DNA of 32,992 nucleotides from Clostridiales bacterium GWE2_32_10 (GTDB lineage: Bacteria > Bacillota > Clostridia > Lachnospirales > UBA12420), in NCBI GenBank assembly GCA_001797255.1, contig MGOW01000075.1:8472-41463 (forward strand). Reading direction: 5' to 3'. The translations under genes were made by a program, and so were the position numbers. Each line of letters opens with the position of its first letter. Position 1 is the stretch's first letter. Shown piece after piece: positions 26,778 through 32,992 of the stretch. The notes below the pieces were generated by a model that made no database searches, was not told where the DNA came from, and was given only the letters and a program-made list of their open reading frames with translations.

Positions 26778-27782
26778 TTATTTTCTAGCTACTTCTATTA
26801 TAAAAAGTTCTAAAGCAAGCCTAGGATTTAATATTCCTTTTTTTATAGACAAGTCTATATCTAAACACCTATTAAGTATACACTTTAAATTGGTGTTTGT
26901 AAAGTGTTCCGATTGTTTCTTACATTCTATCACTATAAATTTTCGACTTTTAGTTATCTCTGTTATTTCATCAATACTATAGCCTTTATCAAAAAGCATT
27001 TTCACATCAGCAATAAACATAAATTGTCTTGAAATCATATATAAAATCCTTTGCACTGGTTCCTGCATATATATAAGATTTGTATATGTATTCATTGCCT
27101 TTGTTAGATTTTTTTGCCCTATTCCATCAAGTAGATCAAATATTTTAGAGTCGATAGATTGAGTACATATTTGATCTATATCATTTATTCTTATGTTATT
27201 TTCAAACCCCTTAAAGCTACTCAGCTTATTAATTTCACTCAGTATATTGTTCATATCAAAGCCAATCTTACGTAGCATATAAGTAGCAGTTTTAGTATCT
27301 ATATCTTTTTCAAGTTCCCTAAATTTTTTTTGAATCCATTTTACTAAGATACTTTCTTTTTGAATTTCACAATTTACAATCCTACATACATCTTGATTTT
27401 TTAAAATATTATTAAATTTACCCTGCCCTTTTTCTAAAGCGTGTTCTTCGATTATCAAACATGTTGTATCTGATATTTTAGCCATACTATCAGATAATTT
27501 TTGCAATAAAGCTTTAGACTTTTTATCAAATAATCCAATATTCCTAAGATACACAACTCTTTTATATGCAAATATTGGCAAGGTCTCCATGCTTTCTAGT
27601 ATTCTTTCTACATTTGCTGTTTTATCATCGAACATATCATAATTCAAGTCCCTCGAAACTTTATCAACGATAGCTTCTAATAATTTATTAATATAAAAAT
27701 TCACTAAATATTTTTCTGAACCATAAAAATAGTATATATTTTTTATTTTATTTTCCTTTATATCATCCAAAACCTCATTCAC
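26778..27782 (-). CDS. holA: DNA polymerase III subunit delta
   Basis: 334 residues, the usual length. The start matches HolA (IYYFYGSEKYLVNFYINKLL), followed by a non-catalytic AAA-like domain and a C-terminal collar domain (about 210-330, ending NPRLALELFIIEVARK). Delta opens the sliding clamp within the clamp-loader complex. The start is a GTG at 27782 with GAGGTGA about 7 nt upstream. Its stop is immediately followed by the pilT leader, and it lies 77 bp after rplI. In many Firmicutes holA sits beside comEC and rpsT; that context is absent here. Confidence 0.93.
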   Translation of the reverse strand: MNEVLDDIKENKIKNIYYFYGSEKYLVNFYINKLLEAIVDKVSRDLNYDMFDDKTANVERILESMETLPIFAYKRVVYLRNIGLFDKKSKALLQKLSDSMAKISDTTCLIIEEHALEKGQGKFNNILKNQDVCRIVNCEIQKESILVKWIQKKFRELEKDIDTKTATYMLRKIGFDMNNILSEINKLSSFKGFENNIRINDIDQICTQSIDSKIFDLLDGIGQKNLTKAMNTYTNLIYMQEPVQRILYMISRQFMFIADVKMLFDKGYSIDEITEITKSRKFIVIECKKQSEHFTNTNLKCILNRCLDIDLSIKKGILNPRLALELFIIEVARK

Positions 27783-27859
27783 TCACTTCTCACCTCTCGC
27801 TTTATCTGTCATTGTTATGAATACACACCCTAGAGGATGACATAGCAAACAAGACAGGG

Positions 27860-28306
27860 TTACTTTCCATTTACCTCTACCTTTATATCTGTCACAACTT
27901 CATTATGAAGCTTTACTTTTATTGTATATATACCTATATTTTTTATATTATCTGTTAAATTTATTTTTCTTTTATCTACTTCTACTCCTGCCTGTTTTTC
28001 TATAGCTTCTGCTATTTCTTTAGATGTTACTGAACCAAATATTTTCCCGTTTTCTCCTGCCTTTATTAGTACCTTAAATGTTTTACTGTTTAATAATTCA
28101 GCTTTGCTTTTTGCTTTATCAAGCTCTGCTTTTTCTCTCTTTTTCTCTGCATTTTTCTTTTGGTCTACCTCGGCCATGTTTGCTTTTGTAGCTTCTACAG
28201 CAAGCCCTTGTGGTAATAAATAATTTCTTGCATATCCATCACTTGCCTCAATCAGATCTCCTACTTTTCCTAATTTTTTTACTTCCTTTTTAAGTATCAC
28301 TTTCAT
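27860..28306 (-). CDS. rplI: 50S ribosomal protein L9
   Basis: 148 residues. The N-terminal rRNA-binding domain (MKVILKKEVKKLGKVGDLIEASDGYARNYLLP-type start) contains the family signature GYARNYLLPQGLA. A long charged linker helix (about 40-75) leads to the C-terminal domain. It binds 23S rRNA at the L1 stalk base. The ATG overlaps the gdpP stop by 4 bp (ATGA). The gdpP-rplI order is the classic Firmicutes arrangement, but dnaB, which usually follows rplI, is replaced here by holA. Confidence 0.98.
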   Translation of the reverse strand: MKVILKKEVKKLGKVGDLIEASDGYARNYLLPQGLAVEATKANMAEVDQKKNAEKKREKAELDKAKSKAELLNSKTFKVLIKAGENGKIFGSVTSKEIAEAIEKQAGVEVDKRKINLTDNIKNIGIYTIKVKLHNEVVTDIKVEVNGK

Positions 28307-30321
28307 CTTCTATCATCTCCTTTAAAATATTCATCAATACTTTTCTTTAGCTTCATGCGAACCTCCTCTATTGTCATACCTTTTATTTGTGCCCCTGCAG
28401 CGGTAAAATGACCTCCACCACCAAGCTTTTCTGCAATAAGCTCTACATTCATCTCACCTAATGACCTTGAGCTAAGTAATATCTTATTACCATCATAACA
28501 TAAAACAAATGATGCCTTTACTCCAGTTATATTTAGAAGTTCATCAGCAAGTTGAGATATCATCAAATAGTCATTCTCATCTCTGTTTTTAAATATCGTT
28601 ATAGCAAAATGTTCTTTATATATTTCAGTTGTTCCTACAGCTTCGGCTCTCGCCTTATATGAATCTAAATCATTTTGGAATAACACCTTCACCCTTGTAC
28701 TATCTGCTCCATTTCTTCTTAGAAATGCTGCTGCTTCAAATGTTTTTACGCCTGTTTTAAATGTAAAATTTTTAGTATCTACTATTATACCTGCAATAAG
28801 TGCATCCACTTCAACTTCCTTAAGCTCGACCTTATCAGAAATGTACTGAATAAGCTGTGTTACAAGCTCTGATGTCGATGATGCATATGCTTCTTGATAT
28901 GCAAGTATAGGGTTTTCTATTGTTGTACCGCTTTTTATATGATGATCAATAACAACTATTTTTTTTGCAACTTCAAACAGTTTTGGTGCATCAACATAGG
29001 TTGGATTATTGACATCAACTACAACAAGTAATGTATCCTCGTCAAACTTTTGCAAAGCCTCCGCTGTTCTTATAAATGTGTCCCTTGCATACTCTCCTGA
29101 ATTTTCTATCTTTTCAAATAATGCTTCTATAGCTGCCGTAACTTCATTTAGAACAATATGTGCTTTTTTACCTAGCATCTCAACTGCTCTATACATCCCG
29201 AGTGCTGCTCCAAGTGAATCTAAATCTGGATTTCTATGTCCCATTATAATTACTCTATCAACATTATTTACTAGTTCCCGAAAAGCGTAAGCTTTTATTC
29301 TAGCTCTAGCTTTACCACCTGTTGTGTTATCTACATCCTTTTTATTTTTTCCACCAAAAAACTCATAATTTTCACCATCTTTTATTACAGCCTGATCTCC
29401 ACCACGTCCTATAGCTAAATCCAGTGCATCCTTTGAGTATTCAGATGTTCCTATAAGATTAGTCCCATCTACTCCTATACCTATACTTAACGTAACCGGC
29501 AGTTCATTCCCTATACTAATCTTTCTTATATCATCAAGAATCATAAATTTATTAGTAATAAAGCTTTGTAACCTATCTTTATGGAATACAAACATAAATT
29601 TATCTCTTTCTATCTTTTTTACTATTGCATCCATATCTTGCCCAAGCTTACCAAGCTTTCTTTCTATCAAACCTATAAGCATAGGACTTTTCACTTCTTC
29701 TATACTATCTATAACCTCTTGAAAATTATCAATAAAAAAATATCCTATTACTAATTTATCCGCCTCATATACCTCTCTCAGCTTATTATATTCTGTAATA
29801 TTTATAAAATATAGTGTTATAAGATTTTCAACATCGTCATCTTCTTCTATTTTAATTATTTTTTTCTCTAAATGATAAATATTATTATCTATAATAATTT
29901 CCTTAGATATTGTTAGATTTTCTATAATATCCTCTACATTAATATCAGGAAATATAGTAGAAATATTTTCTTCATGTAATTTCTTATCTCCTAATATATT
30001 TTTGCATTTATTATTAACCCATTTTACATCCCCATGTATATCAATAACCATGTAAGGTACTGGGGATTTAAGATTGGCATCCTTTTTATATTTTACAACG
30101 TCGTCCTCATACTGCGTTACTGCGTTATATATATTCCTTTTAAAATCGCTTGAGGTTATCAAATAATGACTATAAAGCGCCCCTACTATACATACAGAAA
30201 TTAAAGCAACCTGTGGCTCATAAAGTAGCCATATAGAATTTGTGCATATTAATATCAAAAAGAAAATATATACAACTCTATTATTTTTCTTTACTAACTT
30301 CTCAATCTTCTTATAATCCAT
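28303..30321 (-). CDS. gdpP: Cyclic-di-AMP phosphodiesterase GdpP (YybT)
   Basis: 672 residues, the family length. Two membrane segments lie at about 17-36 and 38-56. A PAS-like domain (about 80-170) and a degenerate GGDEF domain (about 175-310, no GGDEF signature) follow. The DHH domain has MGHRNPDLDSLG (about 360), VVVDVNNP and VVIDHH (about 455). The DHHA1 end has GGGGHFTAAGAQIKG (about 632). The catalytic metal ligands are all present. It hydrolyses c-di-AMP, and so affects cell wall and potassium balance. The start has GGAGGTGAGT 4 nt upstream, and a second copy of that sequence occurs 21 bp further upstream at the end of repeat C. Translationally coupled to rplI. Confidence 0.96.
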   Translation of the reverse strand: MDYKKIEKLVKKNNRVVYIFFLILICTNSIWLLYEPQVALISVCIVGALYSHYLITSSDFKRNIYNAVTQYEDDVVKYKKDANLKSPVPYMVIDIHGDVKWVNNKCKNILGDKKLHEENISTIFPDINVEDIIENLTISKEIIIDNNIYHLEKKIIKIEEDDDVENLITLYFINITEYNKLREVYEADKLVIGYFFIDNFQEVIDSIEEVKSPMLIGLIERKLGKLGQDMDAIVKKIERDKFMFVFHKDRLQSFITNKFMILDDIRKISIGNELPVTLSIGIGVDGTNLIGTSEYSKDALDLAIGRGGDQAVIKDGENYEFFGGKNKKDVDNTTGGKARARIKAYAFRELVNNVDRVIIMGHRNPDLDSLGAALGMYRAVEMLGKKAHIVLNEVTAAIEALFEKIENSGEYARDTFIRTAEALQKFDEDTLLVVVDVNNPTYVDAPKLFEVAKKIVVIDHHIKSGTTIENPILAYQEAYASSTSELVTQLIQYISDKVELKEVEVDALIAGIIVDTKNFTFKTGVKTFEAAAFLRRNGADSTRVKVLFQNDLDSYKARAEAVGTTEIYKEHFAITIFKNRDENDYLMISQLADELLNITGVKASFVLCYDGNKILLSSRSLGEMNVELIAEKLGGGGHFTAAGAQIKGMTIEEVRMKLKKSIDEYFKGDDRR

Positions 30322-30346
30322 GCAAACTCACCTCCAAAAAATCGGT

Positions 30347-30379
30347 ACTCACCTCCAACCCCTCTCTTAAAGGGAGGGG
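30347..30379 (-). repeat. Repeat C: solo, diverged copy of the DUF559-cassette repeat
   Basis: Reads ACTCACC...AACCCCTCTCTTAAAG on the plus strand, closely matching repeat A in sequence and layout. The hairpin at 30359-30379 has a 9-bp stem (CCCCTCTCT/AGGGAGGGG, one T-G wobble) and a 3-nt loop. It lies in the same orientation as repeat A relative to its downstream gene. It ends on the minus strand in GGAGGTGAGT, identical to the gdpP ribosome-binding site at 30326-30335. No nuclease gene accompanies it. Confidence 0.8.
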
Positions 30380-30403
30380 ATCCTACATCCCACTTTCCGT
30401 TTC

Positions 30404-31105
30404 TCATATCTCATTTCCCCCTTCTCTTTTTATAATTTTAACATTGAACATACTTCCAAAGATGCCTATAAACCAGTAAACTTTTGGAAATATTAATATT
30501 AAAACTATATTTACCATCTTTAATATAGTTCGTTGTTTTGGCTCCCTTGCATTTATCATACTGCCTACTACCGCAATTCCGAAAGTTATTAATACAACTG
30601 CTATTATCAAGTTTATATTATCTAATGTTTTTACAAAAGCATAATTTTCTTCTGAATTTATAAAAATAATTATACAAGAAACAATTAAAGCAAATATCGG
30701 AATTATTTTGCTTAATTTAATAGCTTGTGTAATCTTCATTTTTGTGTTATATATACTATTCTGAATTCTTACGTGAATAACCGATATTATAAATATGGCT
30801 ATCAAAACCAAAGCCGGAAAATAATATGTCAACATATATTTACTTTCTTCTAAGTAATCTTTAAATTTATAATATTCAGTCTTAGCATCGTCTTCTGAAA
30901 TATTAAATTTACTTGGTTCGCTTAATATTTTTTCAGAATCAACATTCAGCTCATAAAAGAAGTCATCTACTTTATTATTATAGTATTCATATAAGTTAAA
31001 ATCCTTAAAAATATTTAAAAACAGAAATATTACACATGCTATAAAAATATATATCAAAAAATATTTTCTAACCTCATATTCCACATCAATCAATTTTCTC
31101 TCCAT
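30404..31105 (-). CDS. Multi-pass membrane protein, function unknown
   Basis: 233 residues with about five hydrophobic segments: roughly 15-33, 91-113, 133-149, 162-182 and 194-220. A soluble acidic loop rich in Asp, Glu, Lys and Tyr separates the first two (about 34-90). The start ATG at 31105 has a weak GGAAACGAGGT leader. In Firmicutes the gene before gdpP is often yybS (DUF2232), a larger membrane protein. This protein occupies that position but is shorter and I cannot confirm that family from sequence. It is likely to be transcribed with gdpP, with repeat C between them. Confidence 0.7.
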   Translation of the reverse strand: MERKLIDVEYEVRKYFLIYIFIACVIFLFLNIFKDFNLYEYYNNKVDDFFYELNVDSEKILSEPSKFNISEDDAKTEYYKFKDYLEESKYMLTYYFPALVLIAIFIISVIHVRIQNSIYNTKMKITQAIKLSKIIPIFALIVSCIIIFINSEENYAFVKTLDNINLIIAVVLITFGIAVVGSMINAREPKQRTILKMVNIVLILIFPKVYWFIGIFGSMFNVKIIKREGGNEI

Positions 31106-31140
31106 GTTAGACCTCGTTTCCAGATTATTTATTATATATT

Positions 31141-31185
31141 ATTTATTTTAACATACTTTTTCTAAAATTTCTACAATTAATTTAA
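31141..31185. repeat. Direct repeat copy 1, upstream of the membrane protein gene
   Basis: Matches 32822-32866 at 40 of 45 positions without gaps, including a perfect 21-nt block at the start. On the minus strand it contains TG-T-TAAAAT (31145-31150), a plausible extended -10 for the gene at 30404-31105. Confidence 0.75.
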
Positions 31186-31219
31186 TTTTTTTAGTAAATA
31201 TATATGCTGTCATCCTATT

Positions 31220-32800
31220 TCACACAACAATCTCAAAGATCCTCTTCCCTTCTACCTCATGCCACTCCCTAGTATATTTCTTCCTCTTTCTAAAATTAAA
31301 CATAACCATATATCCTATATCCGTATTCTTTATCTCCAAGTACTCTGCAAGCTGTTTGTGTCCTTTATCCTCACGTGCTTTTCCGTACCATTTTTTTAGT
31401 TCTATTATAAATCTTTCTCTGTTATAAGTTACTATTATGTCAATCCTTTTATTCGTTCTTGTTTCCACTTCTACATCGTAAAATCCTACCCCATTTATTA
31501 TCGGCTTTACAAACATTAGAAATAACATTCGCCCTTCTTTTTCTACAAATTTTTCAGTTTCTTGTCTGTATTCTTCTTTCATTAGCTCTTGAAATTTATA
31601 TAATACTTGCTCCATGTCTAGGTTCCCATCTGGTTTTACAAACTGGTTTCTTGTTTCGTAGTTTAAACTCACCTTTGAGCTTATTATTCTTTTTGCTATC
31701 ATATAATTATATATTCTTATTTCAAATATTCTATTATGTACTTCTATTTTCTTGCTTTCGCTTCTCTTTATTATACCATACATCGTAGCTTTATTTGTAT
31801 GGTATTCGTCAATATTGTAATCTATATTTTCTCCATTTATTATTATTCTTTCTATTATGCTATATAGTTCGCTATCATTTTCTAAATTTTTTATCAAACT
31901 TTCAAATAAAGTGTTACTTTCCTCTAATATTATTTTTATAGCCTCTTTTATCCCTTCTTTGTCCCATTTTTTATCTAATCTTTCATCTATTAGCTTACAT
32001 ATTTTACTTACCAAAAATGGATATCCGCTTGTGTAGTAATATATTTCCTCACTCATTTCCACTATATTCATACCTATATTGTAGTCATTTTCGTATTCTA
32101 CTAGCATTGTCGCTATTTCCTCTGGATTAAAACTCATATCTACAATAAAATCTTCCGCCACATTCCATGGTGAGTTGTATGTGCCTTTATCCATTAATTT
32201 CGCTTCTTCTTCTGTTAGAATTCTTCTTTCTTTTATATGCATCTTCAAGGTTTTAACATCGTGTACTCCTGCTAGTATTACTGATTTAAATGTCTTGTCT
32301 AGCCCAATTTTTCTCGAGTTATATTTGTCTCTAAGAATAGCCAAAAAATCTAGAAATAACACATTATTACTTGCCTTATCTACCTCATCTATCATCAGCA
32401 CTATTTCTTTTTTACTTTTCATACATATCTTTGTAATCACATCTGACAACTCATTTAGATTCTGTATATCCTTAAAACTTTCTATAAAATCTGATAATTC
32501 ATTATCTTGAGAATGCATTCTTTTAGCTATCATATGTAATAACGCTAACGAGAATTTTTGTTCCGTTTTATATACATCTTCCCCAAAATCTTCTAGGCTT
32601 CCTGCAATTATCATATATTTATCCTGCAACGTCATAAATAGGTTAGCCATAGTCGTAGTCTTCCCATACTGCCTTGCCCTATTTATCGTAAAATACATTC
32701 CACCTGCTATCATTTGCTCTATCTTCGCTAACTTTTTACTCGTATCTACCATATAATGCTCTTCTTTAATACACGTTGTAGTTATATTAAATTTTTTCAT
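31220..32800 (-). CDS. AAA-like ATPase fused to a C-terminal PD-(D/E)XK nuclease domain
   Basis: 526 residues. The N-terminus has the pattern YFTINRARQYGKTTT (about 36-50), a P-loop in which the first Gly of GxxxxGK is replaced by Arg. Walker B is EIVLMIDEVDK (about 132-142). A helical region follows (about 215-400). The C-terminus has RIDIIV (about 451) and FIIELKKW (about 464), the D...ExK core of PD-(D/E)XK nucleases, and a conserved AEYL-like helix. Such proteins occur in many copies in gut and anaerobic bacteria; their role is unclear. The gene stands alone, bracketed by the 45-bp direct repeats. The ATG at 32800 has a weak GGTGAGTG leader (possible accessory gene). Confidence 0.82.
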   Translation of the reverse strand: MKKFNITTTCIKEEHYMVDTSKKLAKIEQMIAGGMYFTINRARQYGKTTTMANLFMTLQDKYMIIAGSLEDFGEDVYKTEQKFSLALLHMIAKRMHSQDNELSDFIESFKDIQNLNELSDVITKICMKSKKEIVLMIDEVDKASNNVLFLDFLAILRDKYNSRKIGLDKTFKSVILAGVHDVKTLKMHIKERRILTEEEAKLMDKGTYNSPWNVAEDFIVDMSFNPEEIATMLVEYENDYNIGMNIVEMSEEIYYYTSGYPFLVSKICKLIDERLDKKWDKEGIKEAIKIILEESNTLFESLIKNLENDSELYSIIERIIINGENIDYNIDEYHTNKATMYGIIKRSESKKIEVHNRIFEIRIYNYMIAKRIISSKVSLNYETRNQFVKPDGNLDMEQVLYKFQELMKEEYRQETEKFVEKEGRMLFLMFVKPIINGVGFYDVEVETRTNKRIDIIVTYNRERFIIELKKWYGKAREDKGHKQLAEYLEIKNTDIGYMVMFNFRKRKKYTREWHEVEGKRIFEIVV

Positions 32801-32821
32801 TTATCACTCACCAACCCTTTT

Positions 32822-32866
32822 ATTTATTTTAACATACTTTTTTAAATATTTCCATAATTAATTTAA
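32822..32866. repeat. Direct repeat copy 2, upstream of the ATPase-nuclease gene
   Basis: Same 45-nt sequence as 31141-31185 with five mismatches. On the minus strand TAAAAT (32826-32831) with TG one base before it, and ATGGAA (32850-32855) 18 nt upstream, could serve as the promoter of the ATPase gene. Confidence 0.75.
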
Positions 32867-32992
32867 AAATTTTTCTTGAAATGTTTTTTGATTCGTTACA
32901 GTTCAGAGGGCAATGTCATTTAGTTAACGTAAATGTAATAGTATTCCTGATGTTTAATTTATATCGTATATGCGTAAAGTAGAGGTTTTATG
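32867..32992. other. Non-coding right end of the window
   Basis: No supported gene. The last three bases are an ATG on the plus strand preceded by AGAGG, so a plus-strand gene might begin at the edge. A 6-bp inverted repeat CATTTA/TAAATG lies at about 32917-32935. Nothing else stands out. Confidence 0.3.

Noticed and set aside
27783-27859. Terminator or small gene between rplI and holA
   Set aside because: No stable hairpin with a T-run and no open frame with a ribosome-binding site; it seems to be a simple operon spacer.
31141-32866. The 45-bp direct repeats as a simple target-site duplication
   Set aside because: They are much longer than known duplications and differ at five positions, so they are treated as a possible duplicated promoter or recombination site.

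Overview
The window is AT-rich DNA, and every protein gene I can support lies on the minus strand. Start sites mostly carry strong GGAGG or GGGGTGAG ribosome-binding sites, and GTG and TTG starts occur. The gene content points to a Gram-positive anaerobe of the class Clostridia: RNase J, GdpP, a YvyF-like protein, a PspC-domain protein, MltG next to a TrmR-like methyltransferase, and a possible DUF3881 protein. I cannot place it more closely.

Layout from high to low coordinates, the direction of transcription. 32.8-31.2 kb holds an AAA-like ATPase fused to a PD-(D/E)XK nuclease, bracketed by two 45-bp direct repeats. 31.1-17.7 kb holds a long, tightly spaced housekeeping run: a membrane protein, gdpP, rplI, holA, pilT, a prepilin peptidase, a zinc-ribbon YvyF-like protein, uvrC, mltG, trmR, rsmB and rnj. 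A clear terminator follows rnj. 17.6-12.9 kb is a second operon with its own promoter: a hook-less SbcC/Rad50-like ATPase, a DUF559 nuclease, a frameshifted 3-methyladenine DNA glycosylase, a PspC-domain protein and plsC. 12.9-11.2 kb carries a secreted coiled-coil protein, a DUF3881-like protein and tRNA-Arg(CCT). 11.1-10.0 kb is a secreted lysozyme-fold protein. 9.8-2.4 kb is rpoB-rpoC with its own promoter, away from the usual ribosomal-protein genes. 2.3 kb to the left edge holds a chemotaxis receptor and the first 28 codons of acpS.

The most unusual feature is at 14525-14983. A small DUF559 endonuclease gene sits between two perfect 31-bp inverted repeats, each able to form a hairpin. 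The repeats merge into neighbouring genes: one supplies the stop codon of the SbcC-like gene, and the other encodes the last residues of the nuclease and a ribosome-binding site for the glycosylase gene. A diverged solo copy of the same repeat sits 25 bp upstream of gdpP, again ending in a ribosome-binding-site-like sequence. This looks like a small mobile or domesticated cassette that inserts at operon junctions with little disruption. Function and mobility are inference.
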